From assembly GCF_018829635.1 (NCBI RefSeq), contig NZ_JAHKKG010000003.1, positions 726,934 to 790,933 on the forward strand: a stretch of DNA of 64,000 bases, given 5' to 3'. Shown piece by piece: positions 42,442 through 50,994 of this stretch. Under the pieces are notes generated by a model. That model saw only the letters and a program-made list of their open reading frames with translations, ran no database searches and was not told the origin of the DNA. Position 1 is the first letter of the stretch. Each line of letters starts with the position of its first letter. Source of the DNA: Paractinoplanes bogorensis. Lineage in GTDB: Bacteria > Actinomycetota > Actinomycetes > Mycobacteriales > Micromonosporaceae. A program made the position numbers and the translations under genes.

Positions 42442-42761
42442 CGGACCTCCTTGTGGGACGCGGCCGGCGAGTTGTGGGACGCAGCCGGCGAGCTGTGGGA
42501 CGCGGCCGGGGTACGGCGGTCGGCGGTGGCCACGACGGCGGTCACCGCAGCCCCGGCGAAGAACACCTGCAGGACCAGTTCGGTGACGCTGAAGCCCGAG
42601 CGCAGGTCGGCCACGATCCGGGTGATCACGGTGGCGAACACGGCCGCTCCGACCCCCGCCGCGGGTGGCAGCCAGAACGGCACCCCGCGCCGGGCCGTCC
42701 AGCCGGCGACGCCCAGGGCGGCGCCCACGGCGACGGCGGTGACCAGGCTGGTGACGGTCAT
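42438..42761 (-). CDS. small membrane protein with repeat-expanded tail
   Basis: A 107-residue protein with two to three helices (VTSLVTAVAVGAALGVAGW; FWLPPAAGVGAAVFATVITRI; LVLQVFFAGAAVTAVVATA) and a C-terminal tail of three heptads reading PAASHSS, PAASHNS and PAASHKE. The tail is encoded by a 21-bp minisatellite. The ATG at 42761 has AAGGA 7 bp upstream. It is coupled to the STAS gene (ATGA). The function is unknown; it may anchor or sense for the STAS pathway. Confidence 0.75.
   Translation of the reverse strand: MTVTSLVTAVAVGAALGVAGWTARRGVPFWLPPAAGVGAAVFATVITRIVADLRSGFSVTELVLQVFFAGAAVTAVVATADRRTPAASHSSPAASHNSPAASHKEVR
42451..42513. repeat. 21-bp minisatellite at the end of the small membrane protein gene
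   Basis: Three 21-bp units at 42451, 42472 and 42493, each (T/C)TGTGGGACGC(G/A)GCCGG followed by four bases. They differ at only a few positions, which indicates recent expansion. Confidence 0.9.
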
Positions 42762-42837
42762 GCGGAGTCCTTACACGTTGCTCGACCGGAACGACTCCAC
42801 GATGCGCCCGGGAGTTGTCGGAAACTCCCCATCGATG

Positions 42838-42886
42838 TGACAGTTCCATGACGGACCCCGGGGACCGCCCGGGCGCGAGGCATCAT
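42838..42886 (+). promoter_or_regulatory. candidate response-regulator site and -10 before the GerMN lipoprotein
   Basis: TGACAGTTCCATGACG (42838-42853) matches the site before the response regulator gene at 13 or more of 16 positions. CATCAT (42881-42886) precedes CGGGTATG, as it does in front of the regulator gene. Confidence 0.5.
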
Positions 42887-42893
42887 TTCGGGT

Positions 42894-43439
42894 ATGCGCA
42901 AGAGCTGGGCCGTCCTGACGGCCGCCGTCGTGGTGGGCGGCTGTGGGGTCGGTGCCCAGGACGAACCGCACGCGGTCACCCTGCCCCGGCACGCGCTGAC
43001 CAGCCCGGGCGTCGGGCAGGTGGAACCGGTGGGCGACGTCGCCCAGGTGCTCTGCCTGGTCCGGGACGGCCGGCTGGTGCAGACCGTCCGGCGGACGCAG
43101 TCCTACCCGTCGGCCCAGACCCAGCTGAACAGCCTGGTCTCCGGGCCGAACGCGGCCGAGCGGGCCACCGGGCTGACCACGACGCTGACCGGGCTGACCC
43201 TCACGGCACGCGGCATCTCCGGCGCGGAGGCGACCGTCGAGTTCCCGGACATCAACCCCCGCAGCGACGAGCCGACCATCTTCGCTCAGATCGTGTGCAC
43301 GCTGACGGCACGCCCCGACGTGGCCGAGGTGTCGTTCATCCGGGACGGGCAGCGGCTCGAGGTGCCCCGGGCCGACAACACGCTGACCAACGCGCCGCTG
43401 CGCAGCAGCGACTACGCCGAGATGCTGCAGCCCGGCTGA
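42894..43439 (+). CDS. GerMN-domain lipoprotein
   Basis: A 181-residue exported protein. The lipobox VVGGC places the lipidated Cys at residue 17, after a short signal peptide. About residues 45-165 form a GerMN-like domain (VLCLVRDGRLVQTVRRT, QTQLNSLVSGPNAAERATGL, FAQIVCTLTA), the unit also found in LpqB and spore GerM. The upstream direct repeat suggests control by the adjacent OmpR-type system. It is likely envelope-associated. The ATG appears leaderless. Confidence 0.88.
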   Translation: MRKSWAVLTAAVVVGGCGVGAQDEPHAVTLPRHALTSPGVGQVEPVGDVAQVLCLVRDGRLVQTVRRTQSYPSAQTQLNSLVSGPNAAERATGLTTTLTGLTLTARGISGAEATVEFPDINPRSDEPTIFAQIVCTLTARPDVAEVSFIRDGQRLEVPRADNTLTNAPLRSSDYAEMLQPG

Positions 43440-43448
43440 CCGAATGGA

Positions 43449-43793
43449 TCAGGCCGCGGCCAGCGCCGGGTGCCGTTTCTCCCATTCGCTGCGCACCTTG
43501 ACCGGCAGGTGCAGGTGCCGCCAGAGCCGGCGCAGCACACCGGGGTTGAGCAGGTCGTTCACCTCGCAACAGTCGGCCGCCTGGCACAGCACGGTCTGGT
43601 AGGCCTGGCGCTGCTGGGCCGGGTCGTCGAGGTTCATCAGGCGCCGGCTGCGGTGGCCGGTGGCCATGTGGCGGGGTAGTTCGAGCATGCCGACGCTGTG
43701 GCCGTGGAGGTCGTCGAGGCGGTCAGGGACGCTGGGAGCCCGGTCGTTCGGGCCGCGATGCTGGCGGCCGTCCCGGGTGGCGACGTAGGGCAT
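43449..43793 (-). CDS. hypothetical Cys-containing protein
   Basis: A 114-residue soluble protein. It begins MPYVATRDGRQHRGPNDRAP and ends with a helical region, LRRLWRHLHLPVKVRSEWEKR. The middle holds a CQAADCCEVND cluster of three Cys that could bind a metal. It is convergent with the lipoprotein gene and divergent from the aminotransferase-like gene. I do not recognise a named family. Confidence 0.7.
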   Translation of the reverse strand: MPYVATRDGRQHRGPNDRAPSVPDRLDDLHGHSVGMLELPRHMATGHRSRRLMNLDDPAQQRQAYQTVLCQAADCCEVNDLLNPGVLRRLWRHLHLPVKVRSEWEKRHPALAAA

Positions 43794-43881
43794 GTGACCA
43801 GGCTAGGCTCGCGTCGGTGCACCCAGCGGCGGGTCGGCCGGACCGGTGGCTCGGGTGCCGAAATGGGCTGCGAGGTGAACC

Positions 43882-45540
43882 ATGGAAGCACCGATGCTCC
43901 GGAGGCTGCGCGAGGGTTCGATCGGCACCGGGGTGCTGCTCGACGGGCCGTTCGGGCCGCGCCGGGTCACCTACGCCGACCAGACCGCGTCCGGGCAGGC
44001 TCTCGACTTCGTCGAGGACTACATCCGCCGGACGGTCCTGACCGGTTACGCCAACACCCACACCGAGGCGTCCTTCACCGGCGCCCGCACCGGGGCGTTG
44101 CGCGAACAGGCCCGCGAGATCATCCACACCGCGGTCGGCGGCGGACCGGACGACCTGGTCCTGTTCTGCGGCTCCGGCTCGACGATGGCCGTCAACAAGC
44201 TGGTCGCGCTGCTCGGCCTGCGCATCCCGGAAAACCTCGACGAACGGTACGCGCTGGCCCGGCACATCCCGGCCGCCGAGCGCCCGGTCGTGTTCGTCGG
44301 CCCCTACGAGCACCACTCGAACGTGCTGCCGTGGCGCGAGTCGATCGCCGACGTGGTCGAGATCGGCAGTGACGGGCGCGGCAATCCCGACCTGGACGAT
44401 CTGCGGCGCGCTCTGCAGGCGTACGGGAAAAGGCCTTTGCGGATCGGCAGTTTCAGTGCGGCCTCCAATGTGACCGGTCTGCTGACCGAGGTCGAGGCCA
44501 TCTCGGCCGTGCTGCGCGAGCACGACACGCTGTCGGTCTGGGACTACGCGGCGGGCGGGCCCTACCTGCCGATCAGCATGGACGGCAAGGACGCGATCTT
44601 CCTGTCGCCGCACAAGTTTCCCGGTGGCCCGCAGACGCCGGGCGTGCTGGTGGTGGGCAAGCACCTGATCCGCAATCCGGTGCCCACGGTGCCGGGCGGC
44701 GGCACGGTGGCGTTCGTCGACCCGGAAAGCCACCGCTATCTCGACGACCCGATCGCGCGCGAGGAGGGCGGCACCCCGGCCATCGTCGAGTCGATCCGGG
44801 CCGGCCTGGTGTTCCAGGTCAAGGAATCGGTCGGTACTGACGTGATCGGCGCGCAGGAGCACCGCATGTGGGAACGGGCGCGCGACCGCTGGGCATCCGA
44901 GCCGCGCATCGAGATCCTGGGTGATCTGAAGGCCCGGCGGCTGCCGATCGTGTCGTTCCAGATCCGCGCCGGCGAACAATATCTGCACCACAACTACGTG
45001 GTCACGCTGCTCAACGACCTGTTCGGCATCCAGGCCCGGGGCGGGTGCAGTTGCGCCGGTCCGTACGGGCATCGCCTGCTCGGCATCGGTCCCGAGCTCT
45101 CGCACCGGTTCGAGCACGAGATCGAGGACGGCTGGGAGGGCATCAAGCCGGGCTGGTCGCGGCTCAACTTCGCCTATTTCCTGTCCGATACGGTCGCCGA
45201 CTATCTGATCGAGGCGGTCGCGCTGATCGCCGCGCAAGGCGCCCGGCTCCTGCCCGACTACCGATTCTCTCCCCGTACGGGCGTGTGGCGTCACGTCGAG
45301 GCCCGCACAGCCCGGCCGTCGCTGTCCGACCTGCGGCTCGGCGATGACGGCACGGTCACCTTCCCGGCCGCGACAAGTCCGGTGGGCGAGGAGGTGCTGG
45401 CCGGTCACCTGGCCGACGCCCGCGCGATCCTGGCCGGCCGGCCCGACCCGGTCGACGGCGACGGCTCGCAACTGCCCGAGGCGTTCGAGAAGTTGCGCTG
45501 GTTCCTGCTTCCCTCCGCTTGTCTGCTCGCTGTGAGCTAA
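43882..45540 (+). CDS. class V aminotransferase/cysteine desulfurase-like PLP enzyme, long form
   Basis: A 552-residue PLP enzyme of the NifS/SufS superfamily. YADQTASGQALDFVEDYI opens the fold, the PLP-Lys lies in FLSPHKFPGGP, and a persulfide-type Cys motif occurs late as ARGGCSCAGPYGH. It is about 130-150 residues longer than usual desulfurases, with a C-terminal extension (about 430-552). No fer/suf partner genes are nearby. The ATG follows a GAGGTG-like site. It may act in sulfur transfer or as a lyase; the exact reaction is unknown. Confidence 0.9.
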   Translation: MEAPMLRRLREGSIGTGVLLDGPFGPRRVTYADQTASGQALDFVEDYIRRTVLTGYANTHTEASFTGARTGALREQAREIIHTAVGGGPDDLVLFCGSGSTMAVNKLVALLGLRIPENLDERYALARHIPAAERPVVFVGPYEHHSNVLPWRESIADVVEIGSDGRGNPDLDDLRRALQAYGKRPLRIGSFSAASNVTGLLTEVEAISAVLREHDTLSVWDYAAGGPYLPISMDGKDAIFLSPHKFPGGPQTPGVLVVGKHLIRNPVPTVPGGGTVAFVDPESHRYLDDPIAREEGGTPAIVESIRAGLVFQVKESVGTDVIGAQEHRMWERARDRWASEPRIEILGDLKARRLPIVSFQIRAGEQYLHHNYVVTLLNDLFGIQARGGCSCAGPYGHRLLGIGPELSHRFEHEIEDGWEGIKPGWSRLNFAYFLSDTVADYLIEAVALIAAQGARLLPDYRFSPRTGVWRHVEARTARPSLSDLRLGDDGTVTFPAATSPVGEEVLAGHLADARAILAGRPDPVDGDGSQLPEAFEKLRWFLLPSACLLAVS

Positions 45541-45545
45541 TTTAC

Positions 45546-45573
45546 TTGACGGAACAACTTTCCGGCGTATCGT
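45546..45573 (+). promoter_or_regulatory. promoter of the dioxygenase-like gene
   Basis: TTGACG (45546-45551), a 16-bp spacer and TATCGT (45568-45573) form a good vegetative-type promoter. An inverted repeat TAGTT/AACTA follows (about 45573-45598). Confidence 0.6.
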
Positions 45574-45625
45574 AGTTAGTGCTTTAGCCTTCAACTATTG
45601 CTCTTGCTATCGCCAGGAGTTCGCG

Positions 45626-46525
45626 ATGACCAGCACGACCGAGGCGGCCGACGCCCGCATCCCCGCGGCCCACCCCTTCGCGGCGCACGTGCGCCGGGCG
45701 GTGGCCGCCGAGGCCGCGGACCCGCACCGCACCTGGACCCCGGCCGACGGGCCGCTGCCGAGCCTGTACGTCAGCCACGGCGGCGGGCCGATGCCGTTCG
45801 AGAACCCGGAGTGGCTCAACCCGCTGCGCCGGTGGGCCCGCTCGCTGCCCAAGCCCAAGGCGATCCTGATGGTCAGCGCCCACTGGGAGTCGGCGCCGCT
45901 GTCGATCAGTGCGGCCCGGCCCAGCGAGCTGGTCTACGACTTCGGCGGCTTCAACCCGATGTACTACCAGTTCCGCTACGACACCCCCGACGCCACCGAG
46001 CTGTCCCGGCAGGTCGTCGCCATGATGCCGGACGCCGACCGGGTGCACGAGCACGCGAGCCGCGGCCTCGACCACGGCGCCTGGGTTCCGCTGAAGATCA
46101 TGTATCCGATGGCCGACGTGCCGGTGCTGCAGCTCAGCCTGCCCACCGAAAACCCGGACGAGCTGTTCAAGCTGGGCGAGCGACTGCGGCCGCTGCGCGA
46201 GCAGGGCGTGCTCGTGGTCGGCTCCGGCCACATGACCCACGGGCTGCCGTTCCTGACCCGCGAACAGTTCGTCGACGGCAAGGTGCCCGGCTGGTCGGCC
46301 GACTTCGACGAGTGGGCGGCCGAGGCGCTGTCCCGCGGCGACGTGAACGAGCTGGCCGGCTACCGCAGCAACGCGCCCGGCATGCCCTACTCGCACCCGA
46401 CGGTCGAGCACTTCACGCCGCTGTTCGTGACGCTGGGCGCGGCCGACGAGCCGACCGCGCCGGTCGAGACCAAGCTCGAGGGATACTCGATCGGCCTGTC
46501 GCGGCGCTCGTTCCAGACCGTCTGA
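45626..46525 (+). CDS. DODA-type extradiol ring-cleavage dioxygenase-like protein
   Basis: A 299-residue protein of the LigB/DODA family of Fe(II) or Zn(II) enzymes. Metal-ligand regions are YVSHGGGPMPFE (about 48-59), MVSAHWESA and SRGLDHGAWVPLKIMYP, plus VVGSGHMTHGL, all well conserved. Family members open aromatic rings or DOPA; the true substrate here is unknown. The ATG follows CAGGAGTT. It is monocistronic, with its own promoter. Confidence 0.9.
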   Translation: MTSTTEAADARIPAAHPFAAHVRRAVAAEAADPHRTWTPADGPLPSLYVSHGGGPMPFENPEWLNPLRRWARSLPKPKAILMVSAHWESAPLSISAARPSELVYDFGGFNPMYYQFRYDTPDATELSRQVVAMMPDADRVHEHASRGLDHGAWVPLKIMYPMADVPVLQLSLPTENPDELFKLGERLRPLREQGVLVVGSGHMTHGLPFLTREQFVDGKVPGWSADFDEWAAEALSRGDVNELAGYRSNAPGMPYSHPTVEHFTPLFVTLGAADEPTAPVETKLEGYSIGLSRRSFQTV

Positions 46526-46577
46526 GGCTCCGCCTTCGAGCGTGACCCGGATCGATGAATGATCGGGCTCGGACCGG

Positions 46578-46598
46578 ACGCTTACACAACGCTTACAC
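46578..46598 (+). promoter_or_regulatory. direct-repeat activator site before the DUF1800-DUF1501 operon
   Basis: ACGCTTACAC occurs at 46578-46587 and 46589-46598, an 11-bp period as used by OmpR/PhoP dimers. TTTAGCGT follows just before the ATG at 46620, so the transcript may be leaderless. Confidence 0.55.
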
Positions 46599-46619
46599 GG
46601 CCGGTTTAGCGTCGCCGGC

Positions 46620-47846
46620 ATGACCGATCGCACTCAGGTGGCGCATCTGCTCCGGCGGCTCACCTTCGGGCCGACCGCGGCCGAGGTGGACGCCGCCGGG
46701 AAGGCCGGGTTCGATGCCACCGTCGAGCGCCTGCTGAAACCGGTCGCCGTGCCGTCGCCCCCGGACATCGGGGACGAGCCGGCGGCCGGGGAGACCCGCG
46801 AACAGCGCCAGGCCAACCGCAAGACCCAGCGCGAGCAGGTGACCGCACTCGGCAAGTGGTGGCTGGGCCGGATGGCGGCGGGCGGCGCGGCCTCCGGCGA
46901 GAAGCTCACCTTCTTCTGGCACGGCCACTGGGCGACCAGCGCCCAGAAGGTCCGCTCGGCCCACCTGATGCTGGCTCAGCAGCAGACGTTCCGGCGCTAC
47001 GGCACCGGTGACACCTCGCCGCTCGTACGGGCCATGCTGCGTGACCCGGCCCTGATCCTGTGGCTGGACGGGCAGAAGAACACCCGCAAGGCCCCCAACG
47101 AGAACCTGGCCCGCGAGGTCATGGAACTCTTCACGCTCGGCGTGGGGGCGTACGGGGAAGCCGACGTGAAGGCCGGCGCACGGGTGCTGACCGGATGGTC
47201 GATCGACCGGGCCGCCGGAACGGCCAAGCTGGTCGCCAAGCGGCACGACCCGGGCCAGGTGACGCTGCTCGGGCAGACCGGCGTGTTCGACCTGGACGCG
47301 TACGCCGACCTGCTCGTCCGTCACGAGGCCCACGTGCCGTTCATCGCCCGCCGGCTGTGGGCGCGCTACGCCGGAAGCGATCTGCCGCCGCCGTCGGTCG
47401 CGGCCGCCGGGCGCAACACCACGGCGCTGCTGCGGGCGGTGGTGCGCGCGCCCGAGTTCGCCGCGACCAACGGCCTGCTGGTGAAGCAGCCGATCGAGTG
47501 GGTGATGGGCGCCGTCCGGCAGCTCGGGATCCCTGCCAAGGGCACCGAGGGCTACCTGAAGTCGCTCGGGCAGGTGCCGCTGCGGCCACCCTCGGTCGGT
47601 GGCTGGCCCGCCGGCGCGGCCTGGCTGACCACCTCGTCCACGCTCACCCGCCTGAAGGCCGGGCAGAAGCTCGCTGCGCAATATCAGGGCGACGCCCTCT
47701 CCGGTGCCGACCGGGTCGAGGCGCTCGCGAACCTGCTCGTCGTCGACGGCTGGAGCGATCGCACGGCGGCCGTGCTCAAGGACGTCAAGGAGCCCCGCAA
47801 GCTGCTCGCGCTCGGCCTGGCCAGTCCCGAATACGCCGTCCACTAA
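46620..47846 (+). CDS. DUF1800 domain protein
   Basis: A 408-residue protein with the family signatures HLLRRLTFGPTAAEVDA (N-terminus), LTFFWHGHWATS, NENLAREVMELFTLG and ARVLTGWS. No signal peptide is visible. DUF1800 genes almost always precede a DUF1501 gene, as here (9 bp apart), so they form one functional unit whose activity is unknown. A phosphate-starvation-like direct repeat lies upstream. Confidence 0.92.
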   Translation: MTDRTQVAHLLRRLTFGPTAAEVDAAGKAGFDATVERLLKPVAVPSPPDIGDEPAAGETREQRQANRKTQREQVTALGKWWLGRMAAGGAASGEKLTFFWHGHWATSAQKVRSAHLMLAQQQTFRRYGTGDTSPLVRAMLRDPALILWLDGQKNTRKAPNENLAREVMELFTLGVGAYGEADVKAGARVLTGWSIDRAAGTAKLVAKRHDPGQVTLLGQTGVFDLDAYADLLVRHEAHVPFIARRLWARYAGSDLPPPSVAAAGRNTTALLRAVVRAPEFAATNGLLVKQPIEWVMGAVRQLGIPAKGTEGYLKSLGQVPLRPPSVGGWPAGAAWLTTSSTLTRLKAGQKLAAQYQGDALSGADRVEALANLLVVDGWSDRTAAVLKDVKEPRKLLALGLASPEYAVH

Positions 47847-47855
47847 GGATTTCTC

Positions 47856-49058
47856 ATGGATACCATCACTCGACGACGCTTTCTGATCGCCAGCGGGGTG
47901 GCTGCCGGCGCGGCGGGGGCCACCGCTTTCGGCCTCCACGAGATCCTGGCCACGGCGGGCGACGGTGATCCGGCCGCGAAGACGCTCGTGCTGGTCACCC
48001 TCTACGGGGGAAACGACGGGCTCAACACCGTCATCCCGTACGGCGATCCGGCCCTCGCCGCCGCCCGGCCCGACTTCGCGTACGGGGAGAACGAATTGCT
48101 CGATCTCGGCCAGGGTGAGGCGCTCAACCCGGGTATGCCCGGCCTGCACAAGCTGTTCGGCGAGGACCGGCTCGCCGTCGTGCGCGGGGTCGGCTATCCC
48201 AAGCCCAACCGCAGCCACTTCCAGTCGATGGACATCTGGCAGACCGCCCAGCCCGACCGCCCCGGCACCACCGGCTGGCTGGGCCGCTGGCTCGACGTCG
48301 CGGGCGGCGACCCGCGGCTGGCCATCTCGTTCGAGCCCGTGCTGCCGCCCCTGCTGGCCGGGGCCACCAGCGCCGGCGCGACCGTCCCGGGCGGAGAGCT
48401 CAAGCTGCCCAACGGCGTCACCCCCCAGCTGCTCAATCAGATCGGGAAGTCCGACCCGTCCGATTCGCCGGCGCTGGCCCGGGCGGCGGCGTGTTTCTCC
48501 GACCTTTCCCGCGTACGGGATCTGGTGTCCGCGCCCCTGGCCGAGTCCGACGACGACACCGAGGCTCCCGCCACGGCCACCGGCGGCGCCGCCCCGCCCC
48601 TCGACCAGCAGCTGGCCCTGGTCGCCCGCTGCATCGAGGCGAACGTCGCCACCCGCGTCTACTCGGTGTCGCTGGGCGGCTTCGACCTGCACGCCGACGG
48701 CAAGGACGCGCAGAAGTCGCTGCTGGCCAAGCTGGACAAGGCGCTGGCCGCGTTCGCCACCCGGATGGCCGGCAAGAACGTCGTCACCGCCGTCTACTCC
48801 GAGTTCGGCCGCCGGGTGAAGGCGAACGCCTCCGACGGCACCGACCACGGCACCGCCTCCAACGTCTTCCTGCTGGGCGACGGCATCACCGGCGGCCTGC
48901 ACGGCGAACCCCCGAACCTGACCGACCTGGACGACGGCGACCTGAAGTTCACCACCGACTTCCGCGACATCTACGCGATGCTCCTGGCCGACGTCCTGGG
49001 CAGCGATCCCGCCCAGGTCCTCGACGGCTGGACCGGGAAGCTCGAACTGGCCGCCTGA
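47856..49058 (+). CDS. DUF1501 protein, Tat-exported sulfatase/alkaline phosphatase-like fold
   Basis: A 400-residue protein with a twin-arginine signal (TRRRFLIASGVAAGAAGA, residues 5-22) and family motifs VLVTLYGGNDGLNTVIP, RSHFQSMDIWQT, SEFGRRVKANASDGTDHG (in parts) and GLHGEPPNL. The fold belongs to the alkaline-phosphatase/sulfatase superfamily. It is co-transcribed with DUF1800 and would act folded outside the membrane, with a metal centre. The reaction is unknown; envelope or phosphate metabolism is a guess from the upstream site. Confidence 0.93.
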   Translation: MDTITRRRFLIASGVAAGAAGATAFGLHEILATAGDGDPAAKTLVLVTLYGGNDGLNTVIPYGDPALAAARPDFAYGENELLDLGQGEALNPGMPGLHKLFGEDRLAVVRGVGYPKPNRSHFQSMDIWQTAQPDRPGTTGWLGRWLDVAGGDPRLAISFEPVLPPLLAGATSAGATVPGGELKLPNGVTPQLLNQIGKSDPSDSPALARAAACFSDLSRVRDLVSAPLAESDDDTEAPATATGGAAPPLDQQLALVARCIEANVATRVYSVSLGGFDLHADGKDAQKSLLAKLDKALAAFATRMAGKNVVTAVYSEFGRRVKANASDGTDHGTASNVFLLGDGITGGLHGEPPNLTDLDDGDLKFTTDFRDIYAMLLADVLGSDPAQVLDGWTGKLELAA

Positions 49059-49074
49059 GCCGGGGCCGCCGCCG

Positions 49075-49287
49075 TCAGCAGGTGCCGGATCCGCCGTAAC
49101 GGAAGGTGCGCGCGCTGATCTGGTAGACCGAGTACGCCCGCGGATAGGTGGCGAAGTTCTTCAGGTCGACGGCCGCGCTCGTGGAGGCTCGCCCACAGCC
49201 ACCAGGCGACGGTCAGGTGCGGGTCGTCGTCGCCGTTGAGCGCGGGGTCGACCGTCCAGCCGATCCCGACCGCCCGCTCCGATCGGG
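49075..49287 (-). pseudogene. frameshifted remnant of a secreted protein, perhaps neprosin-like
   Basis: Two minus-strand frames hold protein-like fragments. One is GWTVDPALNGDDDPHLTVAWW (in parts; 49199-49263). The other, in a different frame, ends RAYSVYQISARTFRYGGSGTC with a stop at 49075. The first resembles the G-W-T-V-(D)-P-x-L-x-G-D-x-x-P-H-L motif of secreted neprosin-like proteins. No single open frame spans both, so this looks like gene decay. The identity is tentative. Confidence 0.4.
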
Positions 49288-50289
49288 TCAGGCCGGTCCC
49301 CAGTCCGCGCCGTAGTCGAAGGCCGGTGAGGTGGAGACCCGGCGCCGGTCGGAACCGTCGGGCCGCATCGTCCACACGTCGCCGTTGAGCTCGGTGGCGC
49401 TGGTGCGGAAGCTGAAGGCGATCCGGCGGCCGTCCGGTGACCAGCTCGGGGTGGTCGCGCGGCCGGTCGTCCCGGTCAGATACCGGATCCGGCGCATGCA
49501 GTCCGCCTCGGACACGCATGTGGCGGGCACCGTCGCGACGGCGAGGGCGTCGGTGCCGGGGCGCGCGACCTGGAACACGATCAGGTCTCGGGTGGGTCCC
49601 CGCCGCGCCGGGGACAGGTCGGGGCCGTCGACCGGCAGGCTCCAGCTGGTGAGCTGCCGCACGCGACGGTCCGGCAGGTCCATCCGGAACAGGGCGGTGG
49701 CGGAGTCCGCGTTCCGCAATCGGAAGTAGACCAGGTAGCCGGCACCCGGCGCGGTGCTCGCGTGGTAATCCTCGATCAGACCGTCGGGCCCGGGCGGCGA
49801 CAGTCGCCGCACGTCGGTGCCGTCGGGGCGGGCGGTGTGCAGCACCGCCGAGCGGGCCGAGTTGTTCGGCTGGTCGAACGGCCCGATCACCCGGGTGAAG
49901 AAGATCCGCCCGTCGGGCAGCCAGCCGGGTTCGAGGTCGTCGGCGCACGGGGTGCGGCAGCCGGTGTCGACGGTGTGGTCGTTGCGGCCGGTGACGTCCA
50001 CGATGCGCAGGTCGGCCTGCTCACCGCTGTCGCGCTGGTAGAGCACACGCCGGCCGTCGGGGGAGATCGAGGGCAGGATGTCGCGGGCGCCGGGCGTGTC
50101 CGGGGTGAGCCGGCGGCCGTCGCGGCCGTCCGGCCGGGCGGTCTCCAGGTGTCCGGTGGTGAAGGTGGTGTCCGGGGCGTTGATCCAGACGATGCGGCCG
50201 CTGGCTTCCGTCCGGCCATTGGCCCAGGATGGTGACGCTCCGGTGACCAGAGCGGTCATGGCGACCGCGATGACGAGTGTTCGGCTCAT
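49288..50289 (-). CDS. secreted TolB/WD40-like beta-propeller protein
   Basis: A 333-residue exported protein. The signal peptide covers about residues 1-24 (ending ASPSWA). Repeated TolB/PD40-type blades include LPSISPDGRRVLYQ, EPGWLPDGRIFF, TPSWSPDGRRIAFSF and DVWTMRPDGSDRRRV. There is no catalytic domain, so it probably binds a surface ligand or scaffold. The ATG at 50289 follows GGGAGGAG. It is divergent from the MarR gene. Confidence 0.9.
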   Translation of the reverse strand: MSRTLVIAVAMTALVTGASPSWANGRTEASGRIVWINAPDTTFTTGHLETARPDGRDGRRLTPDTPGARDILPSISPDGRRVLYQRDSGEQADLRIVDVTGRNDHTVDTGCRTPCADDLEPGWLPDGRIFFTRVIGPFDQPNNSARSAVLHTARPDGTDVRRLSPPGPDGLIEDYHASTAPGAGYLVYFRLRNADSATALFRMDLPDRRVRQLTSWSLPVDGPDLSPARRGPTRDLIVFQVARPGTDALAVATVPATCVSEADCMRRIRYLTGTTGRATTPSWSPDGRRIAFSFRTSATELNGDVWTMRPDGSDRRRVSTSPAFDYGADWGPA

Positions 50290-50453
50290 GGCTCCTCCCG
50301 TTCTGGGCGGCATTTCGACAGAGTCCGTACCGCCCGGATTCTGCTCCCGGTACCCGGCCGGGAGCGAGGTGCGAAACGGCAGAGGTGACTCCGCCGATCA
50401 TCGGTACTCGGCGCGCTCCCGGTTGGACAGTCGGCGGTCGTACGATCGTGGCC

Positions 50454-50960
50454 ATGGACGACCTTCCCGACCTCGTCGAGTCCGAGCAGGCCATGCGCCG
50501 GCACGTCGAGTCGCTCGGGCTCGACTTCCCGGCCGGTCTGGCCGTGTCGAGCATCTACCGCGCGGCCAACGCCGTCCGGGCGTACGCGTCGAACGAGGTT
50601 CTCCGTCCGTACGACCTGACCTGGACCGGGTTCGTCGTGATGTGGGTGGTGTGGATCTTCGACGGGATGGAGACGCGGCACGCGGCCGAGGCCTCGGCGA
50701 TCTCCAAGGCCACGCTGACCGGGGTGGTCAAGACCCTGGAGGCGCGCGGCTGGATCCGTAAGCAGGGGCGTGCGGACGACCGCCGCCTGGTCGAGCTGCA
50801 CCTGACCGACGACGGTCGCCGGCTGATGGAAGAGGTCTACCCGCGGTTCAACGCGGTCGAGTCGCGGCTGGTGGCCGGGCTCTCCGGTCGCGGCATGTCG
50901 GACATGACGGAAAGCCTCCGCGAGATCGTCCGGACCGTGGAGAAGTCCCAGCTCAGGTGA
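50454..50960 (+). CDS. MarR-family regulator of the BVMO operon
   Basis: A 168-residue winged-helix regulator with ASAISKATLTGVVKTLEARGWI (in two parts, recognition helix) and RADDRRLVELHLTDDG (wing). It lies upstream of, and in the same direction as, a monooxygenase-esterase operon. A palindrome, GGATGCAGAATGCATCC, fills that operon's promoter spacer exactly, so repression relieved by a ketone or phenolic ligand is likely. The start is the ATG at 50454; no strong ribosome-binding site. Confidence 0.92.
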   Translation: MDDLPDLVESEQAMRRHVESLGLDFPAGLAVSSIYRAANAVRAYASNEVLRPYDLTWTGFVVMWVVWIFDGMETRHAAEASAISKATLTGVVKTLEARGWIRKQGRADDRRLVELHLTDDGRRLMEEVYPRFNAVESRLVAGLSGRGMSDMTESLREIVRTVEKSQLR

Positions 50961-50994
50961 TCTTCCGTAGCGGGAAAGAAACACCTCGGAAACA

